NCBI GenBank assembly: GCA_050187875.1
Contig: JBFWXB010000018.1
Location: forward strand, 1-64,000
Source: JAFKKS01 sp050187875
GTDB lineage: Bacteria; Pseudomonadota; Alphaproteobacteria; Rhizobiales; Xanthobacteraceae
Direction of reading: 5' to 3'
DNA: 64,000 bases
Notes under the pieces: model-generated
What the model was told of the DNA's origin: nothing
The model's input: the letters and a program-made list of their open reading frames with translations, nothing else
The model's database searches: none
Translations under genes and position numbers: made by a program
Part shown: positions 33,896 through 43,192 of the stretch, piece after piece
Position numbering within the stretch: the first letter of the stretch is position 1
Layout: the number at the start of each line of letters is the position of its first letter

Positions 33896-36800
33896 ATGAC
33901 CGGTTTCAAGCGATTTGGCAGAAGCGGCAGCGCGTGCGTTCGTCTTGCGCTCGGCGCTGCGCTTTTCGTTCTGCCGCCGGGCATCGCGCCTTTGGCCGCC
34001 GCGCCGGCCGAAGGCCAAGCCAGCATCGCCGTGAAGGACGGCTTCGCACGCCTCGTTTTCGACCTGGCGGAAGCGGCCGACGCCAATGTCAGGTTGTCCG
34101 GGAATGTGCTGATCGTCACGTTCCGCCAGCCGGTGTATGTCCCGGTCGAGCGGCTTGCGGCGTCCGCGCCGGACTATGTCACCGTCGCGCGGCTCGACCC
34201 GGACGGCCGCGCGGTCCGCCTTGGTCTCAAGCAGAAGGTGACGCTGCAGACGACGCCCGCCGGCGACCGCCTCTATGTCGATCTCTTGCCGGAGGCATGG
34301 CAGGGGCCGCCGCCGGCCTTGCCACGCGACGTCGTGCAGGCCTTGACGAACCGGCTGCGCGACGCCGAGCGCAAGTTGAAGCAGACGACCTTCGCGAGCG
34401 CGAGCCAGCCCGGAACCCGACAGGCATGGCCGCCGGTGAAGGTCAGGGTCGCAACGACGCCGACGTTCACCCGCTATGTCTTCGACCTTCCGGGCGACGT
34501 CGCAGTGATGAGCGAGCGGCGGCAGGATGAGATGGCGTTGTCCTTCGACGCGCCTCTCACCCTCGACCTTGCGGACGCCAAGGCGGCGATGCCGCCAACC
34601 GTTGCCGCAATCGAATCGAAGACCGAGGCAACGAAAGCGACGGCGCGTTTCGATCTCATCGGTCGTGTCGATGTCCGCACCTTTCGCGAGAACAACGCGT
34701 TTGTCATGGACGTCACGGCCGTCGAGCCGGCGAACAGTGCGACGCCGATCGGCGGCGACGAGCCGCCGAAAGCTTATGTTCCGCCGGCGCTCGCTCCCGC
34801 GCGCTCCGGCGATGCGACGCCGCGGGACATCGAAGAGAAGCCGAAAGTCGCCGCAAGCGCTTCCGTGAAACCTGCGTCGCCGGCCTTTGACGACTCGGTC
34901 CCCCCGGTTCCGGTCGCCGCGTCGGCGACACCTTCGCCGGCTGCCCAGCGCATTCCAGCATCGCCATCCGCTCCCGAAAAGCCGAAGGCGACGGCGCCCG
35001 TCGTTGCAACCCTGATGCAGCAGGCGGAGACGCTGCGTCTCGTTTTTCCGTTTCGCGAAGCGACGCCGGCCGCCGTCTTTCGGCGCGCCGACACGTTATG
35101 GCTCGTGTTCGACTCGGCCGCGCCGCTCGATGTCTCGTCCATTCGCGGCGCTGCGGGGAACGTCATCGGCGACATCGATGTGACGCGCTCCGCGGGCGGA
35201 CAGGTCGTCCGTCTGAAGCTCGCCCGGCCGCGGCTTTCGAGCTTGAGTGCGGACGATTCAAGTTGGGTCGTGACGCTCGGCGAAACGGTTCTCGAGCCGA
35301 CGAAGGCGCTCGGCATAACGCGCAATGAAGGCAGTGCGTCGCGAGTCAGCCTCTCCATTCCGTTCGATCATCCGGCAACCTTGCACCGGATTGCCGATCC
35401 GGATGTCGGTGACAAGCTGCTCGTCGTGACGGCGCTTGGTCCCGCGCGTGGATTTTTGCGGGGACAAGACTTCGTGGAGCTTCGCGCGCTGTCGTCGACG
35501 CATGGAGTCGTGATTGCGCCGCTCGCCGATGATCTTTCGGTCGCGCTCGAGCCTGGTAAGATTGTGCTGTCGCGCCCCTCGGGCCTGCTGTTGACGGCGG
35601 CGGCGGAGGCCGGCGCGCAGAACGCATCGGCGCGGCCGTTCGATGCTTCGACATGGGACGCTGACCGGCAGGCGGAATTCGTCGCGCGGCAATCGGCGCT
35701 CGTTCAGGCCGCGGCCGATGCGCCGCCTGAGAAGCGCGCCGATGCGAGGATCGGGCTCGCGCGATTTTATCTCGCGCGCGAAATGTACCCGGAGGCACGA
35801 GCGATCCTCGACGTGACGCTGGCCGACGCTGCGCCGGATGACGATGCGATTCCGGCCGCGATGGTTCTGCGCAGCATTGCGGCGCTGATGTCCGGCGACG
35901 GCAAGCAGGCGCTGAAGGATCTCTCGAATCCTCTCGTCGGCAACGCTCACCATGCCGCGCTGTGGCGCGCGATCGCCAAGGCGCGCGAAGGCCGATGGGC
36001 CGAGGCGAATAGGGGCTTGCAATCCGTCGAAGCGGCATCAGCCGATCTCCCCGTCGAACTGCAGCGCGTCGCGCTCGAGGAAGCCGTGCGCGCGTCGCTC
36101 GCTGTCGGCGATGTTGCAGGAGCCGCGCGCCGCTTGAACGAGTTCGACGGCATCGGCGTGCCGGACGACTTGAAAGCGACCCTTTCCGTTTTGAACGGGC
36201 GTGCGGCCGAGGCGGCGGGCCGCCCGAACGACGCCATTGTCGCCTACCATGCCGCGCGTGGCGACTCGCCGGTCAGCGCTTCGGCGGCACAAGGTGCGCT
36301 GCGCGAGATCGCGCTTCGCTATCGAGTCAAGGAACTTAGCCGTCCGGCCGCGATCGACGCGCTGGAACAGCTGACTGCGGCCTGGCGCGGCGATGAGACC
36401 GAAAACGAAGCCTTGCAACTGTTGGCGCGTCTTTACGGGGAGGAGGGGCGCTATCGCGACAGCTTTCAGGCGGTGCGCGTCGCGCTCACGGCTTACACCG
36501 ACACCGATCTGACCCGCAGCGCGCAGGAGACGGCGTCGGCGCTCTTTGAGTCCATTTTTCTCGGCGAGCGGGGCGAGGCCCTGGCGCCGCTCGATGCGCT
36601 GGCCTTGTTCTACGACTTCAATGGGCTCACCCCGATTGGCCGCCGCGGCGACGAGATGATCCGACGTCTCGCCGAACGCCTGGTGTCGGTCGATCTGCTG
36701 CCCCAGGCGGCGCTGCTCCTTCAGCATCAGGTGGACAATCGCCTGCAAGGCGCCGCGCGCGCGCAGGTCGCGACGCGCCTTGCCACCATCTATCTCATGG

Positions 36801-37417
36801 ATCGCAAACCGGACCGCACCTTACAGGTCTTGCGCAGCACGCGTGTGACTGACCTGCCGAACGAGTGGCGTAGCCCCCGCCTGATGATCGAGGCGCGCGC
36901 CTTGGCCGAGACCGGGCGCCAGGCGCTCGCGCTCGAGGTCATTGCGATGCTCAAGGGAAACGACGTCGATCGGTTGCGCGCCGACATCGAATGGAGCGCG
37001 CGCAACTGGCGCGGCGCGGCGGAGCAGATCGAACGGATGTATGGCGAGCGCTGGCGTGACGCAAAGCCGCTCGACGCGAGCGAGCGGGCCGATATCCTGC
37101 GTGCGGCCGTCGGCTATGCGCTGGCCGGAGAAATGCTGAGTCTCGATCGCTTCCGCCAGAAATATCTCGCGCTGATGAATGCGGCGCCCGAGAAGCGGAT
37201 GTTCGATGTCGTGACGTCGCCGATGAGTGCGCGCGCCGAGTTCCAACAGGTTGCCAAGAAGATCTCGACGGCCGACACGCTGAGCGCGTTCCTGCGCGAC
37301 CTCAATACGCGCTACGCCGATCGCAACGCGTTGCCTGCGACCTCCGGACAGGCCGTGGGCGCGCAGGCCGACGCGCCGGCACCGCCGAAGCCGAGCCCGC
37401 CACCGCCGGCGTCATGA
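33896..37417 (+). CDS. large exported TPR protein with AMIN-like N-terminal domains
   Basis: 1173 residues. A signal peptide (residues about 1-40, ending LAAAPAEG) precedes at least two, perhaps three, beta-rich domains of AMIN-like pattern: FARLVFDLAEAADANVRLSG near 50, FTRYVFDLPGDVAVMSERRQ near 190, and LRLVFPFREATPAAVFRRAD near 380. An Ala/Pro linker is at about 300-370. From about 600 to 1120 the protein is helical with repeated TPR-like units (RIGLARFYLAREMYPEARAIL, as one example in part). It follows motE behind a perfect CtrA box, so a motility role at the cell wall or periplasm is likely. The biochemical function is unknown. Confidence 0.8.
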   Translation: MTGFKRFGRSGSACVRLALGAALFVLPPGIAPLAAAPAEGQASIAVKDGFARLVFDLAEAADANVRLSGNVLIVTFRQPVYVPVERLAASAPDYVTVARLDPDGRAVRLGLKQKVTLQTTPAGDRLYVDLLPEAWQGPPPALPRDVVQALTNRLRDAERKLKQTTFASASQPGTRQAWPPVKVRVATTPTFTRYVFDLPGDVAVMSERRQDEMALSFDAPLTLDLADAKAAMPPTVAAIESKTEATKATARFDLIGRVDVRTFRENNAFVMDVTAVEPANSATPIGGDEPPKAYVPPALAPARSGDATPRDIEEKPKVAASASVKPASPAFDDSVPPVPVAASATPSPAAQRIPASPSAPEKPKATAPVVATLMQQAETLRLVFPFREATPAAVFRRADTLWLVFDSAAPLDVSSIRGAAGNVIGDIDVTRSAGGQVVRLKLARPRLSSLSADDSSWVVTLGETVLEPTKALGITRNEGSASRVSLSIPFDHPATLHRIADPDVGDKLLVVTALGPARGFLRGQDFVELRALSSTHGVVIAPLADDLSVALEPGKIVLSRPSGLLLTAAAEAGAQNASARPFDASTWDADRQAEFVARQSALVQAAADAPPEKRADARIGLARFYLAREMYPEARAILDVTLADAAPDDDAIPAAMVLRSIAALMSGDGKQALKDLSNPLVGNAHHAALWRAIAKAREGRWAEANRGLQSVEAASADLPVELQRVALEEAVRASLAVGDVAGAARRLNEFDGIGVPDDLKATLSVLNGRAAEAAGRPNDAIVAYHAARGDSPVSASAAQGALREIALRYRVKELSRPAAIDALEQLTAAWRGDETENEALQLLARLYGEEGRYRDSFQAVRVALTAYTDTDLTRSAQETASALFESIFLGERGEALAPLDALALFYDFNGLTPIGRRGDEMIRRLAERLVSVDLLPQAALLLQHQVDNRLQGAARAQVATRLATIYLMDRKPDRTLQVLRSTRVTDLPNEWRSPRLMIEARALAETGRQALALEVIAMLKGNDVDRLRADIEWSARNWRGAAEQIERMYGERWRDAKPLDASERADILRAAVGYALAGEMLSLDRFRQKYLALMNAAPEKRMFDVVTSPMSARAEFQQVAKKISTADTLSAFLRDLNTRYADRNALPATSGQAVGAQADAPAPPKPSPPPPAS

Positions 37418-37582
37418 CGGCACAGGTTGGTTGATTTGGGCCGGTTCGGGCGCCGTTGCTGGCAAGAATCTTGCGACCAACGGGGTCGAACGGGGCGCCG
37501 CGCGGCTGATGTTCCAAATTAAGCCAGCGGTTCAGGCGTGCCCACAGGACGGCCACATAGACCGTCCGCACTGAGGTTCCCG

Positions 37583-38584
37583 ATGGACGCGTCCAAAACA
37601 TTGCCTTTAAGCCCAACGACGGCCGTTATCGTTGCGACACGTGGCCGCCCGAAGATCGTCAAGACGCTGGTCGGGCGCCTTTCGGAGCAGAGCCGCCCGC
37701 CGGAGCACATCTTCATCATTGGCACGGCGCCGGAGGATGTCTCAGAATTGGACGTCGCGGCGGCCGGAATGACTATCCACATTGGCCGCCCAGGCTCGGC
37801 GTTGCAACGCAACGATGGGCTCGCGCTCGCCGGCTCCCGGTTTTCCCACATCGTGTTCTTCGACGATGATTTCGTCCCATCCCGTTTCTGGATCGAGGAA
37901 ATGGCTGCCCTCTTTCAAGCGAGACCCGACGTTGCCGGGCTTACGGGCTTCGTTCTTGCGGATGGGGCATCGGGCGCGGGAATTGAACTTGCCGATGCGT
38001 TGGTGATGGTCGAGCGGCGGGATTGCGAGCGGGCTGCCAAGACAGCGCTGCAGGACGATGTCGGGTTCGGCGGAAATATCGGATGCAACATGGCGTTCCG
38101 CTATTCTTCCATTCGCAACCTGCGGTTCGACGAACGCTTGCCGGGTTATGCTTGGCTCGAGGACGCCGATTTCCGAGGTCAGGCGCTCCGGCAGGGAAGG
38201 TTTGTTCGCACCGAAGCGCTGTGGGGCGTCCATCTCGGTCACAAATTGGGACGCGCGCGCGGAATTCCGCTCGGCTATTCGCAGATTGCGAACGCAGTCT
38301 ATCTGGCGAAGAAAGGCACCGTTCCCGCCCCCTATCTCGCGCAATTGGCGCTCAAGAATGTGCTGGGCAATATCATCCGCTCCATTCGACCGGAGCCGTT
38401 CATCGATCGCCGGGGCCGGCTTCGCGGAAACATGCTCGCGCTTGCGGATCTGCTGCGGGGCCGGATTGCACCCGAGCACATCCTGATGCTCAACGAGCGG
38501 CTGTCTGATCCCAGCGGGCCGCCTGAACTTCGCCGCAAGCTGTTGCCTCCGCTGCATCCGGCGATGGACCGGAAGGTCGAATGA
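37583..38584 (+). CDS. family 2 glycosyltransferase
   Basis: 333 residues from the ATG at 37583 (GAGG upstream). The GT-A fold nucleotide-sugar site is visible: AVIVATRGRPKIVKTL at the N-terminus, a RNDGLALAG motif, and the metal-binding acidic run in IVFFDDDFVPS. A later WLEDADF carries the probable catalytic acid. It overlaps the flippase gene by 4 bp, so the two likely assemble a surface glycan. The pair sits between flagellar operons, so flagellin modification is conceivable but not shown. Confidence 0.87.
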   Translation: MDASKTLPLSPTTAVIVATRGRPKIVKTLVGRLSEQSRPPEHIFIIGTAPEDVSELDVAAAGMTIHIGRPGSALQRNDGLALAGSRFSHIVFFDDDFVPSRFWIEEMAALFQARPDVAGLTGFVLADGASGAGIELADALVMVERRDCERAAKTALQDDVGFGGNIGCNMAFRYSSIRNLRFDERLPGYAWLEDADFRGQALRQGRFVRTEALWGVHLGHKLGRARGIPLGYSQIANAVYLAKKGTVPAPYLAQLALKNVLGNIIRSIRPEPFIDRRGRLRGNMLALADLLRGRIAPEHILMLNERLSDPSGPPELRRKLLPPLHPAMDRKVE

Positions 38585-40002
38585 ATTCCGCATCGGCGCA
38601 TCCGCTCGCAAAGACGCTACGAAATGTCCTCATGCGGCTTGCAACACACCGCGATCTCTATGCCGTGTGCAGGAGCGCGGCGCAGGTCTTTGCCATTCGA
38701 TTTGTCGGAGCCGGACTGACCTACGCGTCCATGGTTTTCTTGGCGCGCTGGCTCGGGCCGTTCGACTTCGGCATCTACGCCTACGTGTTTGTCATCGTGG
38801 CGTTGCTTGGGCTTGCGCTGTCGCTCGGCTTCAGCTCCTCGGCGCTGCGCTTTGTCTCCGATTACCTCGCGCGCGGAAAATGGCGGCGGCTGATCGGCTT
38901 CCTTGTGCAAAGCTACGGCATCGTGCTGAGCGTTAGCGTTCTCGGAGGGCTGTTGGGGATTGCTGTGGTCGTTGCGCTCCGCGCGAGGATCGAGCCGCAC
39001 TATGCCGCGCCGCTGATGGTGGGAATGCTGTGCGTGCCGCTCTGGGCATTATTGAACCAGAGCGAGGCGACGGCGCGCGCCTTCGGCTGCATGCATCTGG
39101 CCTACATCCCCGGCTACATCGTGCGCCCGCTAGCGCTGATGATGTTTGTCGGTGGCGCGTTCTTCTTGCACGGAATGGTCGGTGCGTCGGGTGCCGTCTG
39201 GGGCATGTTCGGCGCCTGCTCGATCGCGGCGCTGAGCCAGGCGCTGCTCCTGACCGTTCACGTCCGTCGGCGCGTGACGCGCCCGGCGGCGCGTCATTGC
39301 CATACGCGCCATTGGCTTGCGATTTCGCTCGGCTTCCTGATGGTCGACGGCTTTCGAATGTTGCTCGACAATGCCGACGTTCTGATGATCGGCCGGTTTC
39401 TCGATCCCGACAGCGTCGCGGTCTACTTTGCGGTCATCCGCACGGCTGGCTTGGTCACCTTTGTTTCGTTCTCAATGATTGCGCTTGCGGTGCCGAAATT
39501 CGCCAAGATTCACCGCACAGGCACGCGCGCAGAGATGCAGCGATTCGTGTCCGGCATCACTCAATTGATGTTCTGGCCTTCGCTTCTTGCCGCGCTTGCG
39601 CTTGCATTGGCGGGGCCGTGGGTGCTCGCGCTGTTCGGAGCGGCCTTCGGCGTCGGCTACCCGACGATGCTGGTGGTGCTGGGAGGGCTTGTGCTGCGCT
39701 CTGCGACCGGACCCGTCGAGCACCTGCTTAACATGACTGGCCATCACGGCGATACGCTGCGTGTTTACGCTGTCTGCGCCGTGCTCAATGTCGCGCTGAA
39801 TATGGCGTTGATCCCTGCGCTCGGCATTCTTGGCGCGGCAATCGCGACCAATGCGGCGATCCTCACCTGCAATATCTGGCTGTTCATCCTCGTCCGAAAG
39901 CGGCTCGGCGTGAATGCATTCGTGGTTCCGCTTGCGACGGTCCGACAGCGCAGCTCGAACACCGGCGAGGAATGCCGCGGCGCTCAACGCGTTACCGGTT
40001 AG
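38581..40002 (+). CDS. polysaccharide flippase (Wzx/MATE-like)
   Basis: 473 residues with about 12 to 14 membrane helices. Features: AQVFAIRFVGAGLTYASMVFLARWLGPFDFGIYAYVF at the start (as ordered motifs), the signature of polysaccharide-biosynthesis flippases, and a C-terminal GILGAAIATNAAILTCNIWLF. It would flip lipid-linked oligosaccharide across the inner membrane. It is translationally coupled to the glycosyltransferase upstream and converges with fliP. Confidence 0.87.
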   Translation: MNSASAHPLAKTLRNVLMRLATHRDLYAVCRSAAQVFAIRFVGAGLTYASMVFLARWLGPFDFGIYAYVFVIVALLGLALSLGFSSSALRFVSDYLARGKWRRLIGFLVQSYGIVLSVSVLGGLLGIAVVVALRARIEPHYAAPLMVGMLCVPLWALLNQSEATARAFGCMHLAYIPGYIVRPLALMMFVGGAFFLHGMVGASGAVWGMFGACSIAALSQALLLTVHVRRRVTRPAARHCHTRHWLAISLGFLMVDGFRMLLDNADVLMIGRFLDPDSVAVYFAVIRTAGLVTFVSFSMIALAVPKFAKIHRTGTRAEMQRFVSGITQLMFWPSLLAALALALAGPWVLALFGAAFGVGYPTMLVVLGGLVLRSATGPVEHLLNMTGHHGDTLRVYAVCAVLNVALNMALIPALGILGAAIATNAAILTCNIWLFILVRKRLGVNAFVVPLATVRQRSSNTGEECRGAQRVTG

Positions 40003-40051
40003 CGACGCGCCAGCAAACCGCATTACCGGAAATTGCGGCTCGCTGCCGCGA

Positions 40052-40795
40052 CTACGTGCCGTAGCTTTGCACCAAGCTCCCCGCCACCAACGTCCAGCCG
40101 TCCACCAAAACGAAGAAGATCAGCTTGAACGGGAGCGACACGACGACAGGCGGCAGCATCATCATGCCCATCGACATCAAGACCGAGGCGACGACAAGGT
40201 CGATCACGAGGAACGGCAGAAAGAGGAGGAAGCCGATCTCGAAGGCGCGGCGCAGCTCCGAGATCATGAAGGCCGGCGTGAGGATCCGCAGCGAGATGTC
40301 TTCGGGCTTATCGGGGCGCGGCTCGCGCGAGAGGTTAGAAAACAGCGTAAGGTCTTTTTCTCGCACATTCTTGAGCATGAAAGCGCGGAAAGGCTGGGAA
40401 GCACGCTCGAACGCCTGTTCCGGCGTGATCTCCCCAGCCGAGAGCGGGCGCAGCCCCGTCTCATAGGCGGTCTGGAACGCCGGCCCCATGACGAACATGG
40501 TCAGGAACAGTGCGAGCGACACCATGACCGCGTTGGGTGGTGCGGTTGCCGTGCCAAGCGCGGTGCGCAAAAGCGACAGCACCACGACGATGCGGGTGAA
40601 CGACGTCACCATCACCAAGATCGACGGCGCAAGCGACAGCACCGTGATGAGCGCGACCAACTGAATGACGCGCTCGGTAAGGCCAGTGCCCTGGCCGAAA
40701 TTGATGCTGATGTCTTGGGCGGCGGCCGGGGCCGCCGCGAGGAAGACGAGAGTGAAAGCCGCGAGGAGAGAAAGGCGTCTGCTTCGTGCGTTCAC
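40052..40795 (-). CDS. fliP: flagellar export apparatus protein FliP
   Basis: 247 residues. A cleavable signal peptide (LSLLAAFTLVFLAAAPAAAQ) is followed by FliP hallmarks: SILVMVTSFTRIVVVLSLLRTALG, FLTMFVMGPAF, LPFLVIDLVVASVLMSMGM. It forms the core of the type III export gate with FliQ and FliR. It overlaps fliO by 4 bp. fliQ and fliR are on the opposite strand 2.4 kb away. Confidence 0.96.
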   Translation of the reverse strand: MNARSRRLSLLAAFTLVFLAAAPAAAQDISINFGQGTGLTERVIQLVALITVLSLAPSILVMVTSFTRIVVVLSLLRTALGTATAPPNAVMVSLALFLTMFVMGPAFQTAYETGLRPLSAGEITPEQAFERASQPFRAFMLKNVREKDLTLFSNLSREPRPDKPEDISLRILTPAFMISELRRAFEIGFLLFLPFLVIDLVVASVLMSMGMMMLPPVVVSLPFKLIFFVLVDGWTLVAGSLVQSYGT

Positions 40796-41676
40796 TCTTT
40801 TCCTGCCGGACGGCCCAACAGGCTCGCCATCTCTTCCTCGAGGCTATCGAAGACGGATTTCGGCGGTGTGCCCTTCGTCTCCGTACGCGCGGTTTTGGAT
40901 TCGGGTTTGACCGGCCCTGCGATCTCCAGCTCTGGCGCGGCCCCATTGCCGTTGCTTTCGGGCGCGGTCGGCGGCGTCGGTTCGGGGAGCGGCACCGGAT
41001 CGATGATGTCGGTGCTCTCGGGTTTGCCGGGCGCGGCCGGGCGGCGCAGCGCTGCCTCGAGCCGCAAGGCCATGTCGGTGAGGTTGGCGTCGGCGGTCGG
41101 CGGGGCCGATTCGACTTCGACCGTTTCCGCTTCGAGGCGCTGCGTGATCGAGGTGCGCGCCGGGCGGGTCACGTCGGGCCGCCGTTGCGGGCGCAATGCC
41201 GTCGGCGCCGGCTCGGGCCGCGGCGCGGGACGACGTGGCGGCTCGCCAGCGCGCATCGGGCGCTGCGGCTGTTCGAACCGGGGCTGCGGGCGCGGCGGCG
41301 CCTCTGGCATGCGCAATGGCTCGTGCCCGAGGTCGCCGGCGGCTTCCGGAGCCCGAACCGGCATTTCGCGCGGCTGCGCCACCGGCACGGCGCGCATGAT
41401 ATTCTGTTCGATCACGACATCGGTCGGTCCGCCGATCATGATCAGATGTTCGACATTGTCGCGGCGGATGAGGACGAGGCGACGCCGCCCGTCGACCGCG
41501 GCCGCATCGATGACGGCCAGGCGCGGAGCGCGGCCGCGCGGCGCCGAAGCTGCGAGCTTGCCACCGCCGACGCGGCGGATCACCCAGGTCGCCAAGCCGA
41601 TGAGAGCCAACACAATGATGAAGGCCACCACCAGCTTCGCGGGCAGCGGCATTTCAACGCCAAACAAACTATCCAT
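40792..41676 (-). CDS. fliO: FliO-family protein with long proline-rich tail
   Basis: 294 residues. There is one membrane helix (LVVAFIIVLALIGLATWVI), then a small domain with LAVIDAAAVDGRRRLVLIRRDNVEHLIMIGG (as ordered motifs), typical of FliO. From about residue 100 a Pro/Glu/Arg-rich region of nearly 190 residues follows, much longer than in enterobacterial FliO. FliO stabilises FliP during assembly, and here it directly precedes fliP. Confidence 0.87.
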   Translation of the reverse strand: MDSLFGVEMPLPAKLVVAFIIVLALIGLATWVIRRVGGGKLAASAPRGRAPRLAVIDAAAVDGRRRLVLIRRDNVEHLIMIGGPTDVVIEQNIMRAVPVAQPREMPVRAPEAAGDLGHEPLRMPEAPPRPQPRFEQPQRPMRAGEPPRRPAPRPEPAPTALRPQRRPDVTRPARTSITQRLEAETVEVESAPPTADANLTDMALRLEAALRRPAAPGKPESTDIIDPVPLPEPTPPTAPESNGNGAAPELEIAGPVKPESKTARTETKGTPPKSVFDSLEEEMASLLGRPAGKE

Positions 41677-41785
41677 ACGACTCTCCCGCTACGCGCGCTC
41701 GACGCTCCGTCAGGGTTCGGTTCACCCGGGAACCGTTAACGCGGGTCGGCAGGAACTGCCTGGCGCAGCCTTGCCGCCTTTAGCC

Positions 41786-41801
41786 CTAACAGATCGTTAA
41801 C
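41786..41801 (+). promoter_or_regulatory. CtrA-like box in the fliO-flgB divergent region
   Basis: CTAA-CAGATCG-TTAAC, one mismatch from consensus. It lies 110 bp upstream of fliO and 166 bp upstream of flgB, so it could serve either unit. Confidence 0.45.
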
Positions 41802-41890
41802 GCCCCGAGACTCACCCCCACCATACCGCATTGCGCGGCCATTTCGTGACCTTTGATGGTCCTCTAGCACCACAATAGCACGAAACGGTC

Positions 41891-41909
41891 TTAACTCGCC
41901 ATTAACCAT
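41891..41909 (+). promoter_or_regulatory. perfect CtrA box upstream of flgB
   Basis: TTAA-CTCGCCA-TTAACCAT matches both the full TTAA-N7-TTAA box and the TTAACCAT 8-mer. It lies 57 bp before the flgB ATG. Confidence 0.75.
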
Positions 41910-41966
41910 ACAATGGGAAAAGTTTGCCTGGTCGACGCCCTCCGGCGCGGCCGCGGCCAGGGCGAA

Positions 41967-42365
41967 ATGTCCATTTCCGACCTTCCCATTCTTTCGATGC
42001 TGCGGACCAGGATGCAGTGGCATCAGGCGCGCCAGGGCATTCTCGCTGAGAACGTGGCGAACGCCGATACGCCCAAGTTCCGCCCGCATGATCTTGCGCC
42101 GCCCGATCTGTCCCGGGGGCAGCCGGGGCGGGGTGGGCAACTCAGCCTCGCCAGCACAAATGCCGGGCATCTGCAGACCAGTGCCGCGGCGCCGGGTTTC
42201 GAAAATCAGAGCAAGGGCGGCTACCAGGTGCGCCCCTCCGGCAACGCGGTGAATTTGGAAGACGAGATGATCAAGGTCGCGGCGAACCAGATGGATTATC
42301 AGGCCGCCGCCGCGCTCTATTCGCGCAGCCTCGCGCTGATCAAGACCGCTCTCGGCAAAAAGTAA
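41967..42365 (+). CDS. flgB: proximal rod protein FlgB
   Basis: 132 residues from the ATG at 41967. The longer frame from 41913 begins next to the CtrA box and is rejected. Conserved: MLRTRMQWHQARQGILAENVANADTPKFRP (as ordered motifs), and a C-terminal QMDYQAAAALYSRSL helix. It is the first gene of flgB-flgC-fliE-fliQ-fliR-flhB. Confidence 0.94.
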   Translation: MSISDLPILSMLRTRMQWHQARQGILAENVANADTPKFRPHDLAPPDLSRGQPGRGGQLSLASTNAGHLQTSAAAPGFENQSKGGYQVRPSGNAVNLEDEMIKVAANQMDYQAAAALYSRSLALIKTALGKK

Positions 42366-42383
42366 GGGGGAGGCATCAGCATC

Positions 42384-42794
42384 ATGGACTTTCTCAAATC
42401 GATCACGATCGCCGCCTCGGGGCTGCGGGCCCAGACCGGCCGCATGCGCGTCATCGCCGAGAATATTGCCAACGCCGATTCGACCGCGCAGAGGCCCGGC
42501 GCCGACCCCTATCGCCGGCGCGTCCCGACATTTCGCTCGGAGATGGATCGCGCGCTCGACGCCAATGTCGTCAATCTCGGCAAGGTGCAGACCGACAAGT
42601 CCGACTTCCGCATGAAGTACGAGCCCGGCCATCCCGCAGCGGACGCCAACGGCTACGTGAAATATCCGAACGTCAATCCGCTGATCGAGACGACCGACAT
42701 GCGTGAGGCGCAGCGTTCGTACGAGGCCAATTTGAATGTCATCAGTGCAACCCGCCGGATGCTTCAGCGCACGATCGACATCCTGCGCGCCTAA
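42384..42794 (+). CDS. flgC: proximal rod protein FlgC
   Basis: 136 residues. The N-terminal SITIAASGLRAQTGRMRVIAENIANADST and C-terminal PLIETTDMREAQRSYEANLNVISATRRM (as ordered motifs) identify FlgC. It follows flgB by 18 bp. Confidence 0.95.
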   Translation: MDFLKSITIAASGLRAQTGRMRVIAENIANADSTAQRPGADPYRRRVPTFRSEMDRALDANVVNLGKVQTDKSDFRMKYEPGHPAADANGYVKYPNVNPLIETTDMREAQRSYEANLNVISATRRMLQRTIDILRA

Positions 42795-42814
42795 TACCTT
42801 AAGGGAAGAATTCC

Positions 42815-43135
42815 ATGGCCACGCCAAGCATTGCCGCCAACGCTTACGCCGCGCTCTCCAAGATCACGGAGTCGGGCCGCGGCCTCTCGAAATCGATCGG
42901 CGGCGGTGAAGACGGGCAAGGAAGCTTCGGCGCGATGCTCAAGAATGCCTTGGGCAGCGTCGTTGACGCGGGCCATAAGTCGGACGCGCAGGTGCGCTCG
43001 ATGGCGGCCGGCAAGGCCAACATGGTTGACGTCGTGACCGCCGTCTCCGAGACGGAGGTTGCGGTAGATGCACTGGTGGCGGTGCGTGATCGCGTGATCC
43101 AGTCCTACGAAGACATTATGAAGATGCCGATCTGA
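42815..43135 (+). CDS. fliE: hook-basal body protein FliE
   Basis: 106 residues. The C-terminal MVDVVTAVSETEVAVDALVAVRDRVIQSYEDIMKMPI (as ordered motifs) is the FliE signature. FliE joins the MS ring to the rod. Confidence 0.94.
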   Translation: MATPSIAANAYAALSKITESGRGLSKSIGGGEDGQGSFGAMLKNALGSVVDAGHKSDAQVRSMAAGKANMVDVVTAVSETEVAVDALVAVRDRVIQSYEDIMKMPI

Positions 43136-43192
43136 TCGGCGTTTATTGATCCCGGGCCGGGGGGCTGCGGGCAAGGATTAAGGGGCAGGGGC

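Noticed and set aside
41740..41780. TGGCGCAGCCTTGCC as a sigma-54 promoter before flgB
   Set aside because: The GG-to-GC spacing is one base too short, and sigma-54 spacing is strict.
39914..41800. 628-codon plus-strand ORF opposite fliP and fliO
   Set aside because: No recognisable domain; fliP and fliO on the other strand are certain.
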